A stretch of DNA of 64,000 bases from Pseudomonas entomophila (lineage in GTDB: Bacteria; Pseudomonadota; Gammaproteobacteria; Pseudomonadales; Pseudomonadaceae): assembly GCF_013523165.1 (NCBI RefSeq), contig NZ_JAAMQI010000001.1, positions 1 to 64,000 on the forward strand, written 5' to 3'. Shown piece by piece: positions 54,582-63,365 of the stretch. Below the pieces are notes generated by a model, which saw nothing but the letters and a program-made list of their open reading frames with translations, was not told the DNA's origin and made no database searches. Position 1 is the stretch's first letter. Every line of letters begins with the position of its first letter. Made by a program: the position numbers and the translations under genes.

Positions 54582-56573
54582 ATGAATGATTTCAACGACA
54601 AGCAGGTATACCGCAAGGCCATCCGCCGTGCCGCCCACGTTCAGGCCTTGGCGCCACTCGAGGCACCACGGATCGATGATACATTGTTGGCAGACAAGAC
54701 AGACATGACCGTTTGGTCCAGGTACCTGCTGGACGACAAGCTGACGTTCAGGCTGAGTATCGCGTCTTGGCCGAATCTGGCGCCCCCAGTACCGGGCCTG
54801 GTAGACACGCTGACCGTCAGGCATGTGCAGAGCAACAAGGTGGTCTTCAGTGGGGAGTACAACCAGAACAATGCCAGCGAGTTTCCGTTGCAGCTCGATT
54901 TTTCCAGGTCGCAACTCGATGAATGGGGGGAGGGCAATAACACCTTCAACTACGAAGTGCGCAGCTACAACAATGCATCCAGTGTGTCGGACGACCTGGC
55001 GCTGAAGTTCGATCGCTTCCCCCCTTATCGAAACACCACACCGGCGAAATTCCCTTCCATTGCCGACGTTACCGACAGCAACATTGGGGCGGTGAAGTTG
55101 CAGTTGCCCCCTTATGCCGATCGGGCAGACGGCGACAAGGTGTATTGGTTCTGGCTCAACGAGCTACCTGACGACCCCAGCGCGGTGCCACCGACTGGCA
55201 TGGCACCGGTCGAGGCGACCTTGCCGCAAATGCTCACCGTGCCTGCCGACACCATTCGCGCCCTGGGCGACGGAGGGGTTTATGTGCTGTACGCGCTGGA
55301 GGACAAGGCCGGTAACGTCAGCCGTCTTTCCGAGTATACGGAAATCGGCGTGGCCATTGGGTCCCTGCCAAGTAACCTGAAGGCGCCGTTGGTCCCGACT
55401 GTGACGGCAGGCCTGGTCACGCAGCAGGATGTGTTCAATGGTGTCCAAGTCCATGTACCGTCCTTCGACAACTACAAACCAACCGACCAGGTTCGCGCCA
55501 TCTGGGGCGGTGCGGCTCAACCGTGGCGTGAGCTGGGAAATGCCGGTGTGTTTCCGCAGGTCTTCGACATTTCTGGCAGAACCGTCTGGAACAGCTACGG
55601 TGCTGCCAGCACGGGGGAGGTAACGGTCGACGTCGCGTATGAGGTGCGTCGGGGCACGGTTCCCCAAGGCAGGAGTGCCATTCAGGTCAGTGTCAATCTG
55701 GAGCGGATTGGTCCAGTCGATCCGGGACCCGATCCTGATCCGGACTGGCCTGACCCGGTCAACCCCCGTCTGCCGGCACCAAAGGTCTACGGGGAAACGT
55801 CCGATACGCTCAACAAACTGTTGCCCAAGGACGAGTATCAGGACGCCAGACTGGTACTGCTGGTCGATGGTTCGTTGCGCGAAGACGATGTTCTCACCTT
55901 CTATTGGAACGACGTGCATCTCGATACGCTCGATTACTTGCTTGCCGCCGCTGACATCGGACAAGTGCTGGAACGCGTGGTGCCCTGGGCTGCGATCAAG
56001 GCGCAAGGCAACGGCGACATTCCTGTGCATTACCGAGTCGGTCGCCCGGGTAACCCGAACATCGTGCTGTCCAGAAACGTGCCGGTGGCGGTGTCGGCCA
56101 TCGGTATCCATCCAGACAAGCCTGAGTTTCTGGGCGGCAACACCGAAGCGCCCGTCGGTTGGCTGACGTGCGCCGCGCTGTATGATGATGCAGCGCCCAG
56201 CCCCCTTGACCCCGCCATCCGTGTACAGGTGCCCGATCTGGCGCAATATGGGCTTGCCGTTGGCAGCACGGTCACCCTCAAGTGGACTGCCGTACACGGC
56301 TTTACGGACGAGACCCCCATACCGGGGGTCGACCTCAGTGAGGACGTCGTGCTGACGGCGGCCAACCTCAATGGTTTCGTGTGGCGGGTCCAACCCTATG
56401 ACCAGCACATCTTGCCCATCTATGAGTTCGATCAGAGTGTCCCACCCACGCTTGATGGGCGCGGGCGGGTGCATTACTCATTCACCTTAGCGAACAAGGT
56501 GTATACCTCGGATGTGGAGGAGCAGATCGTATCCATGCATGACGTCATCGGCGCCTGTCCATTGAGGCCCTGA
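54582..56573 (+). CDS. Ig-like repeat protein, island member 2
   Basis: This 663-residue protein has no signal peptide. It is a string of beta-sandwich-like repeats recognisable by strands such as DKVYWFWLNELPDD, DQVRAIWGG, DVLTFYWNDVHLD and STVTLKWTAVHGF, each about 110-130 residues apart. A proline/aspartate-rich hinge (PVDPGPDPDPDWPDPVNP, near residue 380) divides it into two halves. It resembles the proteins at 43092 and 58930. Only a weak ribosome binding site is seen. A strong terminator follows. The function is unknown. Confidence 0.7.
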   Translation: MNDFNDKQVYRKAIRRAAHVQALAPLEAPRIDDTLLADKTDMTVWSRYLLDDKLTFRLSIASWPNLAPPVPGLVDTLTVRHVQSNKVVFSGEYNQNNASEFPLQLDFSRSQLDEWGEGNNTFNYEVRSYNNASSVSDDLALKFDRFPPYRNTTPAKFPSIADVTDSNIGAVKLQLPPYADRADGDKVYWFWLNELPDDPSAVPPTGMAPVEATLPQMLTVPADTIRALGDGGVYVLYALEDKAGNVSRLSEYTEIGVAIGSLPSNLKAPLVPTVTAGLVTQQDVFNGVQVHVPSFDNYKPTDQVRAIWGGAAQPWRELGNAGVFPQVFDISGRTVWNSYGAASTGEVTVDVAYEVRRGTVPQGRSAIQVSVNLERIGPVDPGPDPDPDWPDPVNPRLPAPKVYGETSDTLNKLLPKDEYQDARLVLLVDGSLREDDVLTFYWNDVHLDTLDYLLAAADIGQVLERVVPWAAIKAQGNGDIPVHYRVGRPGNPNIVLSRNVPVAVSAIGIHPDKPEFLGGNTEAPVGWLTCAALYDDAAPSPLDPAIRVQVPDLAQYGLAVGSTVTLKWTAVHGFTDETPIPGVDLSEDVVLTAANLNGFVWRVQPYDQHILPIYEFDQSVPPTLDGRGRVHYSFTLANKVYTSDVEEQIVSMHDVIGACPLRP

Positions 56574-56581
56574 GGGTTGTA

Positions 56582-56610
56582 GAAAAGCCGAACAGAATTG
56601 TCGGCTTTTC
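56582..56610 (+). terminator. Intrinsic terminator
   Basis: The 10-base-pair stem gaaaagccga/tcggcttttc with a 9-base loop and T-rich 3' arm lies nine bases after the stop of the Ig-like gene. It separates that gene from the autotransporter. Confidence 0.85.
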
Positions 56611-56697
56611 CTACATCGTTTGGCGGTTTTTCTGGGTAATTTCGCGGGTCTTCGACCCGGTGGGTCATTCCATGTCTCCTTTGTCACAGGGATTTTC

Positions 56698-58875
56698 ATG
56701 ACCAGCACTCACGCCTTGACCTTCACGTCGCTGACACGCGTGCTTCGCGCATCGATGCTGATGTTCTGCACTACGCCCGTTTGGGCGCTTACTCCGGTGG
56801 ATCAGGAGGAAACCATCGGTCCAACCGACCCACTAGACAGCTACGAGGTCAACGCTGGCGGGCGGCTCAATGCCACGGGTGCCAGTACGCTCGGTATTTC
56901 GATAAACCCGGGTGGTGAGCTGAACATGCAGAGTAGTACGGTCGATGGCGGGCGAGCCGAAGGAGTGGCGACTACGGCATCGACTGCGTTCATCGCTGAC
57001 AGTAGCGTACGCTCCAACACCACTGCCCTGCGCTTGCTGCGCCGGGACGCTGCCGGTTCGACGGTGACGGTGAACGGTAGCCAGATCACAGGGGGTGCCG
57101 GGGGGGCATCGCTCAGCGCCCATTCGACCTTGAGCCTGCAGAACAGCACCCTGGTTGGCACCGGGACGTCGGCTGCCGCACTGCTCTTCGGCAGCAGCAC
57201 CTTGAACGCTCAGGGCAGCACGATGATTGGCGCCAGCGATGGCCTGCAAGTGTTCGTCGATACAGCGTTTCCCGAAGCGACCCGAATCAACCTCGTCGAC
57301 ACGCATGTCGAGGGTCTGGACGGCGCCGCGATCCTGGTGGGCAATCCCTTCTTGGGGCAGGCCCAAGCCGACATTCTGGTAGGCCCGGGTGCGACCCTGA
57401 AAGGCAGCGACGGCACATTGCTGGAGGTCGTGAACGACTCGACGGCGAACTTCACGGCGGATGGCGCGCAACTGAACGGCGATATCAGCGCTGAGCTGGG
57501 CTCCTCGGCCACCGTGACGCTCACCAATCAGGCGCACCTTGCCGGGCGCCTGCAAAACGTCGATAGCCTTACCCTGGCCAACCAGGGACGCTGGACCCTG
57601 ATCGAAGACAGTCAGATCGGCAAGCTGAACATGAGCGCAGGCGAAGTGCGTTTTGGCGAGGCCAATCAGTACCAGCGTCTGACGCTAGGTGAACTGTCGG
57701 GCAGCGGTACGTTCATCATGGATACCAATTTCGCCACTGGAGAGACCGACGTACTCGACGTCACCGGTACTGCAACCGGCAATCACGGCCTGCTAGTCGG
57801 CAGCAGCGGTGCCGAACCCACCACGTCGGAAGCTGTGCAACTGGTGCATGCCGGAGGTGGGGATGCAACGTTCGCGCTACTGGGTGGCCCGGTCGACGTC
57901 GGGACGTTCTCCTACGCTCTGGTGCAGCGCGGCAGTGACTGGTTTCTGGAAGGCGTCAGTGACACGATCTCCCCAGGCACTGCCTCGGCCCTGGTCTTGT
58001 TCAACACGGCACCCACCGTGTGGTATGGCGAGTTGGCCACGCTGCGTGGCCGACTTGGCGAACTCCGACTGGATCCGCGTAGAACAGGCGCCTGGGGCCG
58101 TGCCTATGGCAACCAGTACAACGTCGACGGTCAGGCCGGTTACCGGCAGACGCAGCAAGGTTTCTCGCTCGGCGCCGACACGCCGTTGCCATGGGGCGAC
58201 GGACAATGGATGGCCGGTGTGCTGGCAGGCCACAGCAATTCCGATCTGAACCTGACCCGTGGTGGCTCGGCCGAGGTCAAGAGCTACTACCTGGGAGTGT
58301 ATGCAACCTGGCTGAGCGCAAGCAGCGGCTACTACCTCGACAGCATGGTCAAGCTCAACCGCTTCGACAACGATTCAGAGGTGACGCTCAGCGACGGTCA
58401 ACGCGCCAAGGGCAGTTATGACAACATCGGCGTGGGTGCCTCCGTGGAGTTCGGTCGTCATCTGTCGCTGGGCAACGGCTACTTCGTCGAACCCTACACC
58501 CAGTGGTCGGCCGCTACCATCGCGGGCAAGGACTATCGCCTGGACAACGGCCTCGAGGTCCGCGGCGACGACACGCGCTCGTTGCTCGGCAAGGCCGGGG
58601 CTACCCTGGGACGGACGTTCGACCTGGGCGCAGGACGGTTCGTACAGCCGTATCTACGTCTCGCCTATGCTCACGAATTCGCCGACAACAATCAGGTCAA
58701 GGTCAACGACACTCGCTTTGACAATGATCTGGCGGGCTCGCGTGCCGAGGCCGGTGCCGGCGTCTCGGTTGCGCTGGATGAGCGCCTGCAACTGCATGCC
58801 GATTTCGACTACAGCCACGGTGAACGCATCGAGCAGCCTTGGGGTGCCAACGTGGGCCTGAGCTATCGGTGGTAA
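56698..58875 (+). CDS. Autotransporter with beta-helix passenger (type Va secretion)
   Basis: This is a 725-residue outer-membrane autotransporter. The N-terminus (MTSTHALTFTSLTRVLRASMLMFCTTPVWA) is a signal peptide. The passenger (about 30-430) is made of short G/N/S/T-rich parallel beta-helix turns (LNATGASTLGISINPGGELNM, ANFTADGAQLNGDISAELG) with a pertactin-like stalk. The C-terminal barrel (about 460-725) contains GAWGRAYGNQYNV, GFSLGADTPL and the final aromatic motif VGLSYRW. No protease triad or RGD is obvious, so it is probably an adhesin. ATG 56698 has AGGGA upstream. Confidence 0.88.
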   Translation: MTSTHALTFTSLTRVLRASMLMFCTTPVWALTPVDQEETIGPTDPLDSYEVNAGGRLNATGASTLGISINPGGELNMQSSTVDGGRAEGVATTASTAFIADSSVRSNTTALRLLRRDAAGSTVTVNGSQITGGAGGASLSAHSTLSLQNSTLVGTGTSAAALLFGSSTLNAQGSTMIGASDGLQVFVDTAFPEATRINLVDTHVEGLDGAAILVGNPFLGQAQADILVGPGATLKGSDGTLLEVVNDSTANFTADGAQLNGDISAELGSSATVTLTNQAHLAGRLQNVDSLTLANQGRWTLIEDSQIGKLNMSAGEVRFGEANQYQRLTLGELSGSGTFIMDTNFATGETDVLDVTGTATGNHGLLVGSSGAEPTTSEAVQLVHAGGGDATFALLGGPVDVGTFSYALVQRGSDWFLEGVSDTISPGTASALVLFNTAPTVWYGELATLRGRLGELRLDPRRTGAWGRAYGNQYNVDGQAGYRQTQQGFSLGADTPLPWGDGQWMAGVLAGHSNSDLNLTRGGSAEVKSYYLGVYATWLSASSGYYLDSMVKLNRFDNDSEVTLSDGQRAKGSYDNIGVGASVEFGRHLSLGNGYFVEPYTQWSAATIAGKDYRLDNGLEVRGDDTRSLLGKAGATLGRTFDLGAGRFVQPYLRLAYAHEFADNNQVKVNDTRFDNDLAGSRAEAGAGVSVALDERLQLHADFDYSHGERIEQPWGANVGLSYRW

Positions 58876-58929
58876 GAGTGGTTGGGCGCGCGACAGCTCG
58901 CCTTCCTACCCGTCTTGGAGGAACGTTTC

Positions 58930-60378
58930 ATGGCGACTGCTCCGCGTCACATCGATCTGCTGGCACCTCCTCATGCACCGGTAGCCCTGGCCGATATTCC
59001 AGGCGGGCAACCGGGTCTGCTGCCCGTTGCAGCGCTGGCCATGCCGTTGCGTATCGAGGTGCCGCCATGGCCGATTTCGATGCCCTCTCCGGCAACACCG
59101 GAAACGTTGAGCCTGTTCTGGAATGGCAACTTCATCGCTGGCAAGACCTTCGATGCACCTATCGCGGCGAGTGACTGCTTCATCGACGTCCCCCTTGATC
59201 ATTTGCTCAAGGAAGGCGAGATACACGTCACCTATCAGGTGCGTATCTATAACAGCGCCGTGAGCGACTCCTCGGCGCTTACACTGACCATCGATCGTAC
59301 GGTGCCCGTGCTGGGGGGCAACCGGGGACGCTTGTCGTTTGTCGAATTGGATGGGCAGGATGTCACCGATGCATTTCTCAAGGGGCATGGCAACAAGCTG
59401 CAAGGACAGGTTCCAGCCTACCAGCAGGTTCGTGCCGGTGACACGATCATCTACTATTGGGACGATGAGCCGCTGGATGACACGTGCGTCGGCGAGCAGA
59501 CCTTGAGTGAGCAGGACGCAGGCTTGCCGGTGACCATCGACTATGACGGCGACATGATTCGTCAGCGAGGCGACGGTACGCGCTATGCGCAATACCGAAT
59601 ACGTGACCGGGCCGGCAACGAGAGCCAGGCGGCGGTACCCAAAGCGCTCGTGATCGATGCACAACCGGTACCGCGCGTGCTGCCTTGGGTCGAGGTGCCA
59701 CTGGCGATGGGCGGCGGTGACACCTTGACTTTGGAGCTGATCGCGCTCGAGGCGCCGTTGCAGGTTCACATCCCCAGCGAGGCAGTGATTGGCCTGAACG
59801 AACCCTTCACAGTGAGCTGGGGTGTAGGACAGGTTGGCGCACAGGACGTCCCGGGGGTTCCGGGGATCAGGCGCTACGCTATTGCCGAACGCAATGTTGC
59901 AGCCATGAGCGGCAAGGTCGTGGTGGTGCGTTACCTCGTCGAAACCCGCGAGGGGCTGCTGCAGTCGGCGGTGCGGCGGGTCAAGGTCAACCCCTTGCCA
60001 CGTTCGAGCCTGCCTACTCCGCAGTTGTCGGGGGCGACGGGCACTACCCTGCGTCTGAGCCAACAGACGCAAGACCCCGCCATCACGTTGGCGGCGTGGA
60101 AGCTGATCAGCACCGACCAAAGGATCAGGATCGACGTCTCCGGCGTGTCTGCCGCCGGGGCGCAAAGCTTCTCGGTCATGCGTAACCATGCCGTTAGCCA
60201 GGAAGAGCTTGCCTTGGGCATCGGGTCAAGGCGCGATGCCTTGGTGCCGCTGTCGTTTCTGCGTGGCTTGGTGGTGGGGCAGAACATCAGCGTCGAGGTG
60301 AAAGCCAGTTTCGACGCCGGCCGTACATGGCCGGAGCTGCCGAACTTCCAACCGCTGAATATCACTTTGCTGGCATGA
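58930..60378 (+). CDS. Ig-like repeat protein, island member 3
   Basis: This 482-residue protein has no signal peptide, only a Pro/Ala-rich start. Repeats like those of the proteins at 43092 and 54582 are visible: ETLSLFWNGNFIAGKTF, DTIIYYWDDEPLDDT, EPFTVSWGVGQVG and QRIRIDVSGVSAAG. GGAGGA precedes ATG 58930 at ideal distance, favouring it over the longer frame from 58882. It follows the autotransporter by 54 bases and may be co-transcribed. Its 3' end overlaps the end of the convergent chaperone gene by 17 bases. The function is unknown. Confidence 0.7.
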   Translation: MATAPRHIDLLAPPHAPVALADIPGGQPGLLPVAALAMPLRIEVPPWPISMPSPATPETLSLFWNGNFIAGKTFDAPIAASDCFIDVPLDHLLKEGEIHVTYQVRIYNSAVSDSSALTLTIDRTVPVLGGNRGRLSFVELDGQDVTDAFLKGHGNKLQGQVPAYQQVRAGDTIIYYWDDEPLDDTCVGEQTLSEQDAGLPVTIDYDGDMIRQRGDGTRYAQYRIRDRAGNESQAAVPKALVIDAQPVPRVLPWVEVPLAMGGGDTLTLELIALEAPLQVHIPSEAVIGLNEPFTVSWGVGQVGAQDVPGVPGIRRYAIAERNVAAMSGKVVVVRYLVETREGLLQSAVRRVKVNPLPRSSLPTPQLSGATGTTLRLSQQTQDPAITLAAWKLISTDQRIRIDVSGVSAAGAQSFSVMRNHAVSQEELALGIGSRRDALVPLSFLRGLVVGQNISVEVKASFDAGRTWPELPNFQPLNITLLA

Positions 60379-61108
60379 GCGCCAAGGGCTGCTGCACCAA
60401 TGCGGTGGCTGCGCCATAGTCGTTGAGGGTGTTGAAGGTGACGTACAGCCCTGGTTGCGGGCGAATGTTGGCAAGCCGGTAGCGCTGCTCGCTGAACGGC
60501 ATGGCCATGGCCCGGGCATCGGGCTTCTCCGACTGTCCGGCACCACTGACCTGCAGCCGGTCGAAGGTGTAGTGGAAAGGCGTGGGGTTGTTCACGACCA
60601 GATGCAGGCCGTCTTCATGCTGGCGCAACGACCAGCTCAAGCGCTTGAGTTGGCTGTCGGGTGCATCCTTGAGCTGGCTTGGTCGATAGAACAGCTTGAT
60701 GCGGGTGCGCATGGCGATGTTGAGGCTGTTGCGCACCTCGGTCTGCTGGGGGATTTCCTGGACGTTGAAAAAGAACAGCGATTCGCGGTCCTGTGGCAGC
60801 GTCGTGGGCAGGGCATTGATCTGTACCATCTGCTCTTTGCCGGCATCCAGTCGGAACAGCACGGGCGTCGGCATCAGTGGTACCGCCGTAAGGGTATCGT
60901 CCTCAAGGGTATTGACCCAGGTCTGCACGGCGAAGGGCCGGTTGGTAGGGTTGGCGACCAGTACGGATGAACTGCGTGAATCGCTGTCGTGGACGATGCG
61001 GGTCGCATTGAGGGTCAGTGCCGCTTCTGCCGCTGGCAGTGCGAGGGCCAGCGCCAGCGCAGGCAGGGCTTGGTAAAGGTATCGTGAGGCGGAGGAAAGC
61101 ATGGGCAT
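60362..61108 (-). CDS. PapD-type periplasmic fimbrial chaperone
   Basis: This is a periplasmic chaperone of about 248 residues for the type 1-like pilin. The signal sequence YLYQALPALALALALPAAEA leads into ALTLNATRIVHDSDSRSSSVLVAN, the classical PapD opening. Next are QTWVNT, the DRESLFFFNVQEIP motif and LNIAMRTRIKLFYRPSQL, which includes the conserved Arg/Lys subunit-anchoring residues. ATG 61108 or 61102 are both possible; neither has a strong ribosome binding site. It follows the pilin gene but no usher follows it. The probable usher (33843-36365) is 24 kb downstream. Confidence 0.92.
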   Translation of the reverse strand: MPMLSSASRYLYQALPALALALALPAAEAALTLNATRIVHDSDSRSSSVLVANPTNRPFAVQTWVNTLEDDTLTAVPLMPTPVLFRLDAGKEQMVQINALPTTLPQDRESLFFFNVQEIPQQTEVRNSLNIAMRTRIKLFYRPSQLKDAPDSQLKRLSWSLRQHEDGLHLVVNNPTPFHYTFDRLQVSGAGQSEKPDARAMAMPFSEQRYRLANIRPQPGLYVTFNTLNDYGAATALVQQPLALMPAK

Positions 61109-61139
61109 CGATTCGCAGGTTGGGCTAGGACCAGGCCGC

Positions 61140-61163
61140 ATGCCGCGCAGCCTGGCGCGGCAT
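61140..61163 (-). promoter_or_regulatory. Intercistronic hairpin between pilin and chaperone genes
   Basis: Read on the minus strand, a perfect 9-base-pair stem (ATGCCGCGC/GCGCGGCAT, 6-base loop) begins within the pilin stop codon and ends 31 bases before the chaperone ATG 61108. No T-run follows. It probably stabilises pilin mRNA or limits read-through, as does the hairpin at 9969-9998 in the other fimbrial operon. Confidence 0.6.
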
Positions 61164-61699
61164 CACTTGATGTCGAAGACGAACGGTACTGTGGCATTGA
61201 CCGGACCTGGGCTGACCGAATCGGCCGTCGAGCGCAGATTGGCCTTAAATACCATGGTCTTGGAAGCGTTCAGGTCGTATTCCTTGGAGTTGGCACCATA
61301 GGCAATCAGGGTGTCGGAGCTGTCCTTGATCGCCAGCGCCACGCCCTTGGCACTGCCAGAACGCAGGGCATGCAGCTCGTTGTTCTGACCCGCCGCGCCA
61401 TCCATACCGGCGAATGACACATAGCCTTTTTTGCCGGTGGTGTCACAGCCGGTGCCGTCAGTGATTTTTATGCCGAAGGAGACTGGCGCGCTTTCCTCGC
61501 CTATGGCAGTGAACTGGGTCGCTTTGCCTTCAGGCAATACAACCGGGTTCAGCACTGCGCCATTGCCCGGATCGGTGATTTCGATTGAACAGGTATTGCC
61601 GTTCACTTTGCCTGAGAACAGGATGGTGCCGGTATCGGGTAGTGCGTGCGCAGCACTGGCAGCGGTCATTAGGGATAGGGTAATGAGGGATCGTTTCAT
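61163..61699 (-). CDS. Type 1-like fimbrial major subunit (FimA family)
   Basis: This 178-residue secreted pilin has the signal peptide MKRSLITLSLMTAASAAHA. The mature part begins LPDTGTILFSGKVNGNTCSIEI, containing the donor strand and first cysteine, with the second in GTGCDTTGKKG. It ends VNATVPFVFDIK, close to the usual aromatic penultimate pattern. The true start is ATG 61699; the longer frame from 61954 is a non-coding extension. A 7-base-pair hairpin lies in its leader (61731-61747). It heads the split fimbrial gene set. Confidence 0.9.
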   Translation of the reverse strand: MKRSLITLSLMTAASAAHALPDTGTILFSGKVNGNTCSIEITDPGNGAVLNPVVLPEGKATQFTAIGEESAPVSFGIKITDGTGCDTTGKKGYVSFAGMDGAAGQNNELHALRSGSAKGVALAIKDSSDTLIAYGANSKEYDLNASKTMVFKANLRSTADSVSPGPVNATVPFVFDIK

Positions 61700-61899
61700 G
61701 GTGAATGTCCGTATGTCGGTCGATGCAGGCCAGCCTTTGCAAGGCTGACCTTCTGGTATCCCCCTGGGGCGGGTGTGTGCCTGCCTCGGGACGAAGCGCA
61801 GATTAGGCAGCGTGCCGTCATACGTCTGTAAGGTGAATCGACTTGTGCTGGGGAGAAAGGACAGGACTGAAGGCGATGCCTTGCACGCCGTCTTCGAGG

Positions 61900-62310
61900 T
61901 CAGTGGCGCGAGTCGTCCACAGGCCCTGACAGCAATCGCTTTTCCTGATGCCAATCGAAGGGTTCGTCGTTCTGGTGCGCCTCGTGACGCCGCTCTTCCA
62001 GTTGCTGGTACACGTCCAGCTCCTCGTCAGGCATGAAGTGCAAGCAGTCGCCGCCAAAGAACCACAAGAGATCGCGGGGCACCAGGTGTGCGATCTGCGG
62101 ATAACGCTGGATCACCTGGCACATCAAGTCCTGGCCCAGGTACTGGCTTTCCAGCGGATCCTGCGGCAGTTGAGCCAACAGCTCGTCGAAGCGTTCGAGG
62201 AACAGGGCGTGGCTTTCATCCGGCACCTGCTCGGCCTCGCCCAACGCCACCAGAATGGTGCGCAGGTGCTGGAGCAGTTGCAGGTGGTAGACCAGATGTG
62301 AATTGGCCAT
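61900..62310 (-). CDS. PA2817-family conserved protein
   Basis: This 136-residue acidic, mostly helical cytoplasmic protein starts MANSHLVYHLQLLQHLRTILVALG. Its middle VPRDLLWFFGGDCLHFMPDEELDVYQQLEE is characteristic of the small gammaproteobacterial family typified by P. aeruginosa PA2817. No catalytic motif is evident and the function is unknown. GAGGA precedes the ATG. It lies downstream of the ABC transporter genes in the same direction. Confidence 0.8.
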   Translation of the reverse strand: MANSHLVYHLQLLQHLRTILVALGEAEQVPDESHALFLERFDELLAQLPQDPLESQYLGQDLMCQVIQRYPQIAHLVPRDLLWFFGGDCLHFMPDEELDVYQQLEERRHEAHQNDEPFDWHQEKRLLSGPVDDSRH

Positions 62311-62374
62311 GGGAAGGTCCTCGGTTGGCTGAAACGGAGGCGGAGTATACGCCTGATCGCCCGCCTCTGGGGCT

Positions 62375-63364
62375 TCAGTCGATCTCGATCAGGGCCGAGG
62401 GCTCGATGGACAGGCGTACGTGGCACCCCGCGGCATGCAGGTCGGCCGCCGTGCGATTGAGCACATCGACACGCAGCTCGACGTCCTCGACGGCGACACG
62501 GTAACGGATGACGTTGCCGAGCAGGCTGTGCCCCAGAATGCGCCCTGTGAGCGTGCCCTGTGCGTCCAAGCGGATGGCCTCCGGGCGGATGGCCAGGCGT
62601 CTGGCGATGGGACGGCGCAGCAGTTGGCTGGCGCTCGGCCCATCGAGCAGGTTGTAGTGCCCGATGAAACCGACCGCGAAGGCATCCACCGGGGCGGTGT
62701 ACAACGTTTCGGCATCGCCGCTCTGGACGATGCGGCCCTCGTTCATCAGCACGATCCGATCGGACAGCGTCAGGGCCTCTTCCTGGTCATGGGTGACGAA
62801 TAGAGTGGTCAAACCCAGTTCGCGTTGGATCGTTCGGATCTGCTCGCGCAGATGCCGACGAATGCGGGCATCCAGGGCCGACAACGGTTCGTCGAGCAGC
62901 AGCAGCCGGGGGCGGGTCACCAGTGAGCGGGCCAGCGCGACGCGCTGACATTGCCCACCGGAGAGCTGGTGCGGATAGCGCGTGGCGTAGTCCGTCAGCT
63001 CGACCAGTTCCAGCATCTCGCGTACTCGTGCCAGCCGCTCTGCAGGTGCCGTCTTCTGCATGCGCAGACCGAAGCCGACGTTCTGTTCCACGGTCATGTT
63101 GGGGAACAGCGCGTACTGCTGAAACACCATGCCGATGCCACGGCGTTGCGGGCTGAGCGGCACGATGTCCTGACCCTCGAGCAGGATCTGGCCACCGTCC
63201 ACCGGGGTCAGCCCGGCAATGCAACGCAACAGGGTCGATTTGCCGCAGCCGGAGGGGCCGAGCAAGGTGACGAACTCGCCCCGTTCGACCTCGCAGTCGA
63301 TGGCCTGGAACACCGGCGTGCCCGCATAGCGTTTATGCAAGTAACGCACACTGAGAAAACTCAT
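62375..63364 (-). CDS. ABC importer ATPase (polyamine/phosphonate/iron-type, POPT-like)
   Basis: This 329-residue cytoplasmic ATPase has Walker A GPSGCGKST, Q-loop MVFQQYALFPNM, signature LSGGQCQRVALARS, Walker B LLLLDEPLSALD and the switch His in FVTHDQEEAL. A C-terminal TOBE-like domain (RPEAIRLDAQGTLTGRILGHSLLGNVIRYRV) places it with spermidine/putrescine, iron or 2-aminoethylphosphonate importers. The start is one base after the permease stop (TGACATG), so they are coupled. The substrate cannot be assigned because the binding protein is outside the window. Confidence 0.9.
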   Translation of the reverse strand: MSFLSVRYLHKRYAGTPVFQAIDCEVERGEFVTLLGPSGCGKSTLLRCIAGLTPVDGGQILLEGQDIVPLSPQRRGIGMVFQQYALFPNMTVEQNVGFGLRMQKTAPAERLARVREMLELVELTDYATRYPHQLSGGQCQRVALARSLVTRPRLLLLDEPLSALDARIRRHLREQIRTIQRELGLTTLFVTHDQEEALTLSDRIVLMNEGRIVQSGDAETLYTAPVDAFAVGFIGHYNLLDGPSASQLLRRPIARRLAIRPEAIRLDAQGTLTGRILGHSLLGNVIRYRVAVEDVELRVDVLNRTAADLHAAGCHVRLSIEPSALIEID

Positions 63365-63365
63365 G

